DNA from: Planctomycetota bacterium
Lineage (GTDB): Bacteria; Planctomycetota; UBA1135; GCA-002686595
Assembly: GCA_016712565.1 (NCBI GenBank)
Contig: JADJQU010000003.1
Location: forward strand, 434,001 to 498,000
DNA length: 64,000 nt
Direction of reading: 5' to 3'
Positions 34,048 through 41,658 of the stretch are shown one piece after another. The notes beneath the pieces are model-generated. The model made no database searches. It was not told the DNA's origin and saw only the letters and a program-made list of their open reading frames with translations. How positions within the stretch are numbered: the stretch's first letter is position 1; each line of letters begins with the position of its first letter. A program made the translations under genes and the position numbers.

Positions 34048-34533
34048 ATGGACTTGAAGACCATCGCCAACAAGGGCGGGAAGTTCGAAGCGCGCCGGCG
34101 CGTCGGGCGCGGTGTCGGCTCGGGCCTGGGCAAGACCTCCGGTCGCGGCCACAAGGGTTGGGGCCAGCGTTCGGGCGCCCCGCGCCGTTCGGGCTACGAG
34201 GGCGGCCAGATGCCGATCTACCGCCGGGTGCCCAAGCGCGGCTTCACCAACGCCTCGTTCTCCACCGAGTACACGATCATCAACGTCGACAGCCTCGACG
34301 TGTTCGAGAACGGCGCCACCGTCGATCTCGGCGCGGTGATCACCAAGGGCCTGGTCAGCATGAACACGCCCCTGTTCAAGGTGCTGGGCAACGGCGAGCT
34401 GAACAAGAAGCTCGTGGTGCGCGCCCAGAAGTTCACCGGCAGCGCCCGACGCAAGATCGAGGCCGCTGGGGGCAAGGTCGTCGAGTTGGACAAGCTCGGT
34501 CGCGAAGTCGCGGCCGAATCAGCGGGCGCCTAG
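34048..34533 (+). CDS. rplO: 50S ribosomal protein L15
   Basis: L15 is a late-assembly protein. From ATG 34048 it has 161 residues, with the glycine-rich extended N-terminus RRVGRGVGSGLGKTSGRGHKG, GGQMPIYRRVPKRGF and a conserved C-terminal domain (SARRKIEAAGGKV). It lies directly before secY, as usual. Confidence 0.97.
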   Translation: MDLKTIANKGGKFEARRRVGRGVGSGLGKTSGRGHKGWGQRSGAPRRSGYEGGQMPIYRRVPKRGFTNASFSTEYTIINVDSLDVFENGATVDLGAVITKGLVSMNTPLFKVLGNGELNKKLVVRAQKFTGSARRKIEAAGGKVVELDKLGREVAAESAGA

Positions 34534-34543
34534 GGAGCAGCGG

Positions 34544-35854
34544 GTGAGCGAGCACAAGGCACTCCAGCTGTTCAAGATCCCTGAGACCAGGAAGCGCATC
34601 TTCCTGACGCTCGGGATCCTGCTGCTCTACCGGTTCGGGTTCCAGATCCCGCTGCCGGGGATGAACCCGTCGTTCCTCTCGGACTCGGCCGGCGGCCTGG
34701 CGGGGGACCTGTTCGGGGTGATGAATGCCTTCTCGGGCGGCGCGATCGGCCAGACGGCGATCTTCGCCCTGGGGATCATGCCCTACATCTCGGCCTCGAT
34801 CATCTTCTCGATGCTGGCGAAGGTCTCGCCGCGCATCGAGGCCATCGCCAAGGAAGGCGCCACGGGCCAGAAGAAGATCAACCAGTGGACGCGCCTCGCC
34901 ACGGTGCCGATCGCCCTGATCCAGGCCGTGTTCATCTACACCGGGGTGTTCCTGCAGCAGCCCGAGATGATCGCCCAGGGCATGGAGCCCGGCTTCGGCC
35001 TGGCCGCGCTGGTGGTGCTCTCGCTGACCGCGGGCGCCGTGGTCGTGATGTGGCTCGGCGAGCTGATCACCGAGTACGGCGTGGGCAACGGCGCCTCGAT
35101 CGTGATCATGTCGGGCATCATCGCGGAGCTGCCGCCCAGCCTGCTCCAGATGCGCCGGTCGGACGACTTCTACAACGTGCTCGTCTTCTGGATCCTGTCC
35201 TGGATCCTGACCGTGATCGTGATCGTCTACATCACCAAGGGCGCGCGCCGGATTCCGATCCAATACGCCCGGCTGACCCGCGGCCGGCGCGTCTACGGCG
35301 GCCAGAAGCACTTCCTGCCGCTCAAGATCAACATGGCCGGCGTGATGCCGATCATCTTCGCCTCGATCCTGTTCGTGATCCCTGGCGTGATCAGCAAGGC
35401 CTTCGGTTGGAGCTGGCTCTCGGACGTCTTCAACGACACCCAGGGCTTCGTCCACGTGTCGCTCTACGTGGGCCTGATCTTCAGCTTCTGCTTCTTCTGG
35501 AACCGGCTGATGTTCCAGCCCGAGGACATCGCCAACAACCTGCGCGAGCACGGTTCGTTCGTCCCCGGCATCCGCCCGGGCAAGAGCACGGCGGAGTTCC
35601 TGAGTCAGGTGCTGACACGCATCACCCTGGCGGGCGCGGCTTTCCTGGCCGTGATCGCGGTGCTCCCCAACCTGATCACCACCGGCCAGGGGCTCAGCGG
35701 CCGCATGGCCTACTTCCTCGGCGGCACCTCGGTGCTGATCGTGGTCGGCGTGGCCATGGACCTGGTGGACAAGCTCAACGCGCAACTCGTGATGCGCAAC
35801 TACGAGGGCTTCATGAAGTCCTCCAACGCCGGCTGGGCGCGCAAGGACCAGTGA
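34544..35854 (+). CDS. secY: Protein translocase subunit SecY
   Basis: SecY is the channel of the Sec translocon in the inner membrane. The 436-residue product starts at GTG 34544 and shows ten hydrophobic spans. Family segments such as YRFGFQIPLPGMN, ALGIMPYISASIIF, WLGELITEYGVGNGASI and FIPGIRPGK-like FVPGIRPGKSTAEFL are present. It lies ten bases after rplO and just before adk. Confidence 0.97.
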   Translation: MSEHKALQLFKIPETRKRIFLTLGILLLYRFGFQIPLPGMNPSFLSDSAGGLAGDLFGVMNAFSGGAIGQTAIFALGIMPYISASIIFSMLAKVSPRIEAIAKEGATGQKKINQWTRLATVPIALIQAVFIYTGVFLQQPEMIAQGMEPGFGLAALVVLSLTAGAVVVMWLGELITEYGVGNGASIVIMSGIIAELPPSLLQMRRSDDFYNVLVFWILSWILTVIVIVYITKGARRIPIQYARLTRGRRVYGGQKHFLPLKINMAGVMPIIFASILFVIPGVISKAFGWSWLSDVFNDTQGFVHVSLYVGLIFSFCFFWNRLMFQPEDIANNLREHGSFVPGIRPGKSTAEFLSQVLTRITLAGAAFLAVIAVLPNLITTGQGLSGRMAYFLGGTSVLIVVGVAMDLVDKLNAQLVMRNYEGFMKSSNAGWARKDQ

Positions 35855-35856
35855 AC

Positions 35857-36522
35857 ATGCGCTGCGTCGTGATCCTCCTAGGCCCCCCGGGGGCCGGCAA
35901 AGGAACCCAGGCCGCGCGCCTGGGCAAGGATCTCTCGTTGGCGCACATCTCGACCGGCGACCTGTTCCGCGACAACCTGTCGCGCGGCACGGAGCTGGGC
36001 CGGCAGGCCAAGAGCTACATGGACTCGGGCCGGCTCGTGCCCGACGTCCTGGTGCTCGACATGCTCTTCGACCGCGTGGCCCGCGCCGACTGTTCCAAGG
36101 GCTACCTGCTGGACGGCTTTCCGCGCACGCTGCCCCAGGCCGAGGCCCTGGAGCGCGCCCTGGGCAAGTCCGCGCGGATCCTGGCGCTCAATCTCAAGGT
36201 GGCGGACGAGGTGCTGGTGGAGCGCCTGGGCGGCCGCCGCACCTGCGAAACCTGCGGGAACATCCACCACCTGCGCTTCTCGCCGCCCAAGGTGGCCGGC
36301 GCCTGCGACAAGTGCTCGGGCCGCCTGGTCCAGCGCCCCGACGACTCCGCGGAGGTCGTGCAGAAGCGCTTGCGGGTCTATCGGGAGCAGACCCTGCCGC
36401 TCGAGGCGTTCTACGCCGAGCGCAAGCTCCTGGTCAACGTCGACGGCGCCCGTGCGCCCGAGGAAGTCCTGGGCGAGCTCCAGCGAGCCTGCCGCGGACC
36501 GGTCATGGAGGGATGCCGCTAG
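35857..36522 (+). CDS. adk: Adenylate kinase, zinc-lid type
   Basis: This cytoplasmic enzyme interconverts AMP, ADP and ATP. The 221-residue product has the P loop GPPGAGKGT (9-17), the AMP-binding STGDLFR and GFPRT. The long LID carries CETC and CDKC, which probably hold a structural zinc. The ATG at 35857 is three codons inside an overlapping GTG at 35851 that could also serve. The map gene that often follows is absent. Confidence 0.96.
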   Translation: MRCVVILLGPPGAGKGTQAARLGKDLSLAHISTGDLFRDNLSRGTELGRQAKSYMDSGRLVPDVLVLDMLFDRVARADCSKGYLLDGFPRTLPQAEALERALGKSARILALNLKVADEVLVERLGGRRTCETCGNIHHLRFSPPKVAGACDKCSGRLVQRPDDSAEVVQKRLRVYREQTLPLEAFYAERKLLVNVDGARAPEEVLGELQRACRGPVMEGCR

Positions 36523-36536
36523 CGGCAGCAGGAACC

Positions 36537-36770
36537 ATGGCCAAAGAAGAACCGATCACCGTCGAGGCCGTCGTGACCGAGTCGCTGCCCAACGCGCGTT
36601 TCCGCGCCAAGCTGCAATCGGGACACGAAATCCTCGCCCACGTCAGCGGCAAGATGCGCATGCACTACATCCGCATCCTGCCCGGCGACAAGATCACGGT
36701 GGAAATGTCGCCCTACGACCTCACCAAGGGCCGCATCGTCTACCGCGGCGAACGCAAACGGAGAGTCTGA
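36537..36770 (+). CDS. infA: Translation initiation factor IF-1
   Basis: IF-1 is a small OB-fold protein that blocks the A site during initiation. The 77-residue product has the conserved VTESLPNARFRAKLQSGHEI, AHVSGKMRMHYIRILPGD and PYDLTKGRIVYR. AGGAA precedes the ATG. It lies between adk and rpmJ, the typical place. Confidence 0.97.
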   Translation: MAKEEPITVEAVVTESLPNARFRAKLQSGHEILAHVSGKMRMHYIRILPGDKITVEMSPYDLTKGRIVYRGERKRRV

Positions 36771-36771
36771 A

Positions 36772-36888
36772 ATGAAAGTTCGATCCAGCGTCCGGCGCAT
36801 GTGCGCCAACTGCAAGATCGTGCGTCGCCGCGGCGTCGTGCGGATCATCTGCAAGGAATCCACCCACAAGCAACGCCAAGGCAAGTAA
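36772..36888 (+). CDS. rpmJ: 50S ribosomal protein L36
   Basis: A 38-residue protein, MKVRSSVRRMCANCKIVRRR, ending in HKQRQGK. The pattern CANC, a later Cys and the His form the L36 zinc site. It begins one base after the infA stop, and rpsM follows 21 bases later. Confidence 0.97.
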   Translation: MKVRSSVRRMCANCKIVRRRGVVRIICKESTHKQRQGK

Positions 36889-36909
36889 GCCTCACCGGAG
36901 CCACAGAAC

Positions 36910-37293
36910 ATGCCGCGTCTCATCGGGGTCGATATCCCCGCCAACAAGCGCCTCGAAATCGCGCTCACCTACGTCTACGGCGTCGGCCGTGCGACCGCCA
37001 CGAAGGTCTGCGATGCGCTCGGCCTCGACCGCGGGTTGCGCGCGCGCGACCTGAACGAGGACCAGTTGACGGCCATTGCCAACTACGTGCAGAAGAACTA
37101 CCCCGTCGAAGGTCAGCTGCGCAGGCAGGTGACCTCGGCGATCAACCGCCTACGCGAGATCGGCTGCTACCGCGGCCTGCGTCACCGCCGTGGGCTGCCG
37201 GTGCGCGGCCAGAGAACGCGTACCAACTCCCGAACCCGCAAGGGACCGCGCAAGACGGTCGCAGGCAAGAAGTCCGTCAAGGGCATGAAGTAG
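36910..37293 (+). CDS. rpsM: 30S ribosomal protein S13
   Basis: S13 bridges the head to the large subunit and touches P-site tRNA. The 127-residue product begins MPRLIGVDIPANKRLEIALTY. It has the helix-hairpin segment GVGRATATKVCDALGLD and ends in the basic tail RGLPVRGQRTRTNSRTRKGPR. It begins the alpha-operon part of the cluster. Confidence 0.98.
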   Translation: MPRLIGVDIPANKRLEIALTYVYGVGRATATKVCDALGLDRGLRARDLNEDQLTAIANYVQKNYPVEGQLRRQVTSAINRLREIGCYRGLRHRRGLPVRGQRTRTNSRTRKGPRKTVAGKKSVKGMK

Positions 37294-37312
37294 GCCACGG
37301 ATCACACGCATC

Positions 37313-37693
37313 ATGGGAAAGACCGTCAAAAAGAAGATCAAGAAGTCGGTTTCGCGCGGCTTCGTGCACATCAAGGCGTCGTTCAACAACACGCACGTCA
37401 CGATCACGAACGGAGCCGGCGAGGCCATCAGCACGGGCTCGGCCGGCATCGTGGGCTTCAAGGGCACGCGCAAGTCGACGCCCTTCGCCGCCCAGCGCGC
37501 CGCGGAGCACGCCGCCCAGAACGCCATGCGCCAAGGCCTCAAGGAGGTCGAGGTGCTGGTGCGCGGCGCCGGCTCCGGCCGCGAGTCGGCGATTCGCGCC
37601 CTGGCCAATTCCGGCCTCAACGTGCTCTCGATCGAGGACGTCACCCCGCTCCCGCACAACGGTTGCCGCGCGCGCAAGCGTCGCCGCGTGTAG
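37313..37693 (+). CDS. rpsK: 30S ribosomal protein S11
   Basis: S11 is a platform protein near the E-site mRNA. The 126-residue product has SFNNTHVTITNGAGEAIS, GFKGTRKSTPFAAQRAAEHA and the family end VTPLPHNGCRARKRRRV. It lies 19 bases after rpsM. Confidence 0.98.
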   Translation: MGKTVKKKIKKSVSRGFVHIKASFNNTHVTITNGAGEAISTGSAGIVGFKGTRKSTPFAAQRAAEHAAQNAMRQGLKEVEVLVRGAGSGRESAIRALANSGLNVLSIEDVTPLPHNGCRARKRRRV

Positions 37694-37723
37694 TCCAACC
37701 ACCCAGAACCGCACACGATCACC

Positions 37724-38351
37724 ATGGCTCGATACACCGGAAACAAGTGCAAGCTGTGCCGTCGGGAAGGCATGAAGCTCTTCCTGAAGGGGCAGCGCTG
37801 CTTCACCGAGAAGTGCGCGCCTCTCGCGCCGCGACTACCCGCCCGGCGTTCACGCCCAGAAGCGCGCCAAGCCCACGGACTTCGGCGTCCGCGTGCGCGA
37901 GAAGCAGAAGCTCAAGCGCATCTACGGCGTCCTCGAGCGCCAGTTCAAGCTGCTGTTCCAGGAGGCCGAGCGCCTCAAGGGCAACACGGGGGAGACGCTG
38001 CTCTCGCTGCTCGAGCGTCGCCTCGACAACGTGATCCTGGCCTCGGGCTTCGCCCTTTCGCGCAATCACGCGCGCCAGCTGGTGAACCACGGCCACTTCA
38101 CGGTCAACGGCCGCTGGGTGGACGTCAGCTCCTTCCAGGTCCGCCCCGGTGACGTCATCGCCCCGCGCTCGACGGAGTCGACGCGCAAGGCCGTGGCGGA
38201 CGCCCTCGAAGTCAACAAGTCGCAGCCCGTCCCGAATTGGCTCGAGGTCAACCGCGATGCGCTCTCCACGCGCGTGGTGTCGATCCCGCGCCGCGAAGAC
38301 GTGCCGCACCCGATCCAGGAGCAGCTCATCATCGAGCTTTGCTCCAAGTAG
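37724..38351 (+). CDS. rpsD: 30S ribosomal protein S4, with a one-base frame break near 37818-37822
   Basis: S4 nucleates 16S assembly and affects decoding accuracy. The first 32 residues (MARYTGNKCKLCRREGMK to FTEKCA) read from 37724 and include a Cys cluster typical of zinc-type S4. From RRDYPPG on, the sequence continues in the next frame through VREKQKLKRIYGVLERQF and the S4 RNA-binding domain to QLIIELCSK at 38351. Removing one C near 37819-37821 gives KCALSRRDYPPG, which fits the family. So the gene is one S4 with a probable sequence error. It lies between rpsK and rpoA. Confidence 0.9.
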
Positions 38352-38425
38352 TCCGCGCCTCCTCCGTCCACTCGCAGAGCGCTCCCCCCAGGCCCGACTC
38401 CACAACCACCTCACCGAGCTGATCC

Positions 38426-39415
38426 ATGCGAATCCGTTGGCGCAATTTCGAACTCCCCAGCAAGGTCGTCCCCGACAAGGACACCCTGACCAACGAGTAC
38501 GGCCGCTTCGTGGTCGAGCCCTTCGAACAGGGCTTCGGCAACACCATCGGCAACGGTCTGCGCCGCGTGCTGCTCTCGTCGATCGAGGGCGCCGCGGTCA
38601 ACGCCGTGCGCATCTCGGGCGCGAGCCACGAGTTCGACTCCCTGGAGGGCGTGCTCGAGGACGTGACCGACATCATCCTCAACGTGAAGCGCCTGCGCTT
38701 CCAGTACGACGGGGACGAGCCCATCACCTGCAAGGTGCAGAAGAAGGGCAAAGGCAAGATCACCGGGGCCGACGTGACCTGCCCCGGCGACTGCCGGGTG
38801 ATCAACAAGGACCTGCTGCTCGCCACGCTCACCGGCGATCGCGAGTTCACGATGGAGCTGGACCTGCACCGCGGACGCGGCTACGTCCCGGCCGAGGACA
38901 ACTCCAACGAGCGTCACCCCCTGGGCACGATCCCGGTGGACTCGATCTACTCGCCGGTGCACCGCGTGCGCTACTCGATCGAGGCCACGCGCGTCGGCAA
39001 GTTCACGAACTACGACCGCCTGGTGTTGGAGATCTGGACCGACGGCACCGTGACCCCCGAGCTCGCCCTCGTGGAAGCGGCCAAGATCTACAGGAAGCAC
39101 CTGAACCCCTTCGTGCTCTACGAAACCAGCCGCGACGAGCGCCCGCAGGCCGAGGACCCCACGGTTTCGACCTTCCACGAGCGCTCCAGCGAGGCCAACA
39201 AGCTCTCCTCGATGCTGGCCCGGCCGATCTCCGACCTGGAGCTCTCGGTGCGCGCCAAGAATTGCCTCGACGGCGCCAACGTCCAGACCCTGAAGGACCT
39301 CGTCACGCTCACCGAAAACGAGGTGATGAACCTGAAGAACCTGGGCAAGACCAGCCTGACCGAGATCAAGGCCAAGCTCGCCGAGTGCGGCCTGTCCCTC
39401 GGCATGACCGTCTGA
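38426..39415 (+). CDS. rpoA: RNA polymerase alpha subunit
   Basis: This is the assembly platform of RNA polymerase. The 329-residue product has the N-terminal dimerisation domain (GFGNTIGNGLRRVLLSSIEGAAV) and PVDSIYSPVHRVRYSIEATRVG. The C-terminal domain that contacts UP elements and activators is present as ISDLELSVRAKNCLDGANVQTLKDLVTLTE. Length is normal. It is flanked by rpsD and rplQ. Confidence 0.98.
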   Translation: MRIRWRNFELPSKVVPDKDTLTNEYGRFVVEPFEQGFGNTIGNGLRRVLLSSIEGAAVNAVRISGASHEFDSLEGVLEDVTDIILNVKRLRFQYDGDEPITCKVQKKGKGKITGADVTCPGDCRVINKDLLLATLTGDREFTMELDLHRGRGYVPAEDNSNERHPLGTIPVDSIYSPVHRVRYSIEATRVGKFTNYDRLVLEIWTDGTVTPELALVEAAKIYRKHLNPFVLYETSRDERPQAEDPTVSTFHERSSEANKLSSMLARPISDLELSVRAKNCLDGANVQTLKDLVTLTENEVMNLKNLGKTSLTEIKAKLAECGLSLGMTV

Positions 39416-39482
39416 GACCGCGCGCCCCCTCCAGAGCGACCGACACCCGCACGAACCTCGACACGACCGGAACGAAGCGAAC

Positions 39483-39878
39483 ATGCGACACAGACTTGCT
39501 GGCAATCACCTGGGGCGTACCAGCGCCCACCGCACCGCCATGGCGCGCAACATGGCGGTCTCGCTGATCGACCACGAGCGCATCATCACCACGGTCCAGA
39601 AGGCGAAGAACGTCAAGCCCTTCGTCGAGAAGCTGATCACGCTGTCGAAGGAGCCGACGTTGGCGCACCGCCGCATGGCCTTCGCGCGGCTGCGCAGCGA
39701 CGACGCGGTGACCAAGCTGTTCGACGTGCTCGGCCCGCGCTTCAAGGCCCGCCCGGGCGGCTACTGCCGCATCCTCAAGCTGTCCAAGCCGCGCCTGGGC
39801 GACAACGGCACGCGGGCGATCCTCGAGTTCGTCGAGCGCACGCCGAAGGAAGCCCCGGCGGAAGCGACCCCGGCCTGA
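39483..39878 (+). CDS. rplQ: 50S ribosomal protein L17
   Basis: The last ribosomal protein gene of the long cluster. The 131-residue product begins MRHRLAGNHLGRTSAHRTAMARNMAVSLI and has PRLGDNGTRAILEFVERTP at the end. A strong stem-loop follows 33 bases later. Confidence 0.97.
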   Translation: MRHRLAGNHLGRTSAHRTAMARNMAVSLIDHERIITTVQKAKNVKPFVEKLITLSKEPTLAHRRMAFARLRSDDAVTKLFDVLGPRFKARPGGYCRILKLSKPRLGDNGTRAILEFVERTPKEAPAEATPA

Positions 39879-39911
39879 GATCGCGCGCCGGCGCGGCGCG
39901 GCCCGCCATCC

Positions 39912-39952
39912 CCGAGGACCCGTTCCGGCCGCGCGCCGGTGCGGGTCCTCGG
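39912..39952. terminator. Terminator-like stem-loop between convergent rplQ and the GEVED gene
   Basis: CCGAGGACCCG (39912-39922) pairs perfectly with CGGGTCCTCGG (39942-39952), and an inner CCGGC/GCCGG extends the structure. It lies between two convergent genes and could serve both. The T content downstream is low. Confidence 0.65.
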
Positions 39953-40098
39953 TTCGTTGGCGAAGGGACCTGTCGGTGCTGCTGCGCCGGGCCTCGAATC
40001 GGTGGAGCCGCCGGCGTCCCAGCACGAGCCACGCGCACGCGCCAGGAAGGCGCCGCGGCGTTCTCCAGAGACGTGGCCGCCCGCCCCCGTTCGGCGGA

Positions 40099-41325
40099 TC
40101 AGGGCGTGAAGTGGATCCGCAGTCCGTTCGACAGGTTGGCTCCTGTTCCGCAGGGGCTCGCCGCGCCGTCCCGGTACCAGGCCTGGAAATAGGTTGGGAC
40201 GCCGGCGGAGATCATCCCGTGGGCCCCGAGCACGGGCGAGTTCAACACCGCGGTGCCGCCCGCGGTCGTCAACTGGACGGGATAGCGCCGATAGGGCTGA
40301 ACGCACAGGAGCCCGTCGAAGCGCGGCACCCCCAGACCGTTGTTCGTGGCGATCGCGCCGGCGATGAACACCATCGGCTTGTTCGGCGGCATCCCGATCG
40401 CCGTTGGAAGCGCGTCGTCGGCCGAGACGCTCGTTCCGCCGCCGTTGTAGAGCCGTGCGCCCCGCCCGGTCGAGTTGACGCAGCCCTCGTTGTAGGGCGT
40501 TTCGTTGCCGCACGGACAACTCACGAACGAGCCTTCGCCACCGCAGAAGAAGAGGCCGTTGGCTGCCTCGCATTCGTCGGGGACGCCGTTCGAGTTGACG
40601 TCGAGGCTGGTGCCGGCCGCGATGTCGCAGGCATCGGGGAGACCGGTGTGGTTGCAGTCAGGTTCGCACACATCGGGAACGCCGTTCCCATCGCAGTCCT
40701 GGTGCGTTCCGTTCGCGAGGTCGCACAGATCGCCGATTCCGTTGCCGTCGCAGTCGGCCTGGCTCGGGTTCGGCAGGAGGCAGTTGTCGTGGCAGTCGAG
40801 GACTCCGTCGCCGTCGACGTCGGTGCACACTTCCAGCGTGTAGTCCTGGGTGATGGCCGCCTGGCACGGCGTCGGGGGCGGGCCGAAGTAGCCGCCCGTG
40901 CTGACCCGCATGCGCGTTGGACCGAGCAGCGCGTTCGCGGGCGCGGTGATCGGTCCGCTGCACAGGCTCCCGACGTCCGTGAGGATGAACTCCTCGCCCG
41001 CGTCGAAGAAATCGAGGTCCTGGTTCCAATCGACGAAGACGCGCGTGTAGCCGCCCGGATCCGGCAGGTTGTTGAGCTGCACATGAATGAGGTTCGGGAC
41101 TCCGCGCAGCACGGCGGCGGACATCGGAGTCAGATTCACGTACGGCGGCCAGCAGTCGCCTGTGTAGTCGATCGTCACGAACTGAGTGCGCCGGATCCAC
41201 GGATCCATCTTGCAGGAAACGACTCCCGTCCCCGAGGGACAGTACGGAGCCTGAGCAGAAGCCGTCGCCGCGGCGAGGCACGTGATCAGGATCGAGCGCG
41301 AGGCAAGATGGACCGCTTGAAGCAT
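40099..41325 (-). CDS. Secreted GEVED-domain protein with calcium-type repeats
   Basis: A 408-residue exported protein. The first 24 residues are a signal peptide with likely cleavage at ASA-QA. A GEVED domain follows (IHVQLNNLPDPGGYTRVFVDW, then NQDLDFFDAGEEF). Next come four Asp/Asn-rich repeats of the thrombospondin-3/dockerin type, such as DCDGNGIGDLCD, DCDGNGVPDVCE and DVNSNGVPDECE. The C-terminal module ends FQAWYRDG, a Cys, and LSNGLRIHFTP. This architecture and the C-terminal module are common among planctomycete exported proteins. The partner or substrate is unknown. GGAGG lies seven bases before the ATG. The gene is alone on the minus strand and converges on rplQ. Confidence 0.8.
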   Translation of the reverse strand: MLQAVHLASRSILITCLAAATASAQAPYCPSGTGVVSCKMDPWIRRTQFVTIDYTGDCWPPYVNLTPMSAAVLRGVPNLIHVQLNNLPDPGGYTRVFVDWNQDLDFFDAGEEFILTDVGSLCSGPITAPANALLGPTRMRVSTGGYFGPPPTPCQAAITQDYTLEVCTDVDGDGVLDCHDNCLLPNPSQADCDGNGIGDLCDLANGTHQDCDGNGVPDVCEPDCNHTGLPDACDIAAGTSLDVNSNGVPDECEAANGLFFCGGEGSFVSCPCGNETPYNEGCVNSTGRGARLYNGGGTSVSADDALPTAIGMPPNKPMVFIAGAIATNNGLGVPRFDGLLCVQPYRRYPVQLTTAGGTAVLNSPVLGAHGMISAGVPTYFQAWYRDGAASPCGTGANLSNGLRIHFTP

Positions 41326-41658
41326 GGAAGACCTCCGGTCGGCGACTTCGGTCGGGGAGAAGCCTGGGACGTCAGGGACACCCTAGACTCTATACCAAGG
41401 ACAGCTCTCACGGCGGCGGGGATTCGTTGCTCGGCCCGGAGTGCTGCGCTTGTCCAGGCCCTGTGCGGCGGGCAATACCGCAGGAGTGGAGCAGCCAACG
41501 CAGGTCCGGTCACTTGCGAGGCCCGTGCGGGCCCTCCGCCCAACCAAGTTGCTGACAGGTGCCTGCCCGCTGCGCGGGCCCCGGACCTCGGCCCGCGGCA
41601 AGCGGATCCGGTGGGACGCCGTACGGTCAGGAGGAGACCGGGGAATTTTCTCCCGCGC
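41326..41658 (-). other. 333-base gap between dnaE and the GEVED gene
   Basis: On the minus strand this is the end of dnaE and the leader of the GEVED gene. A hairpin GCCCGC, loop TGC, GCGGGC at 41565-41579 could terminate dnaE transcription. No convincing promoter was found by eye. Confidence 0.45.
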
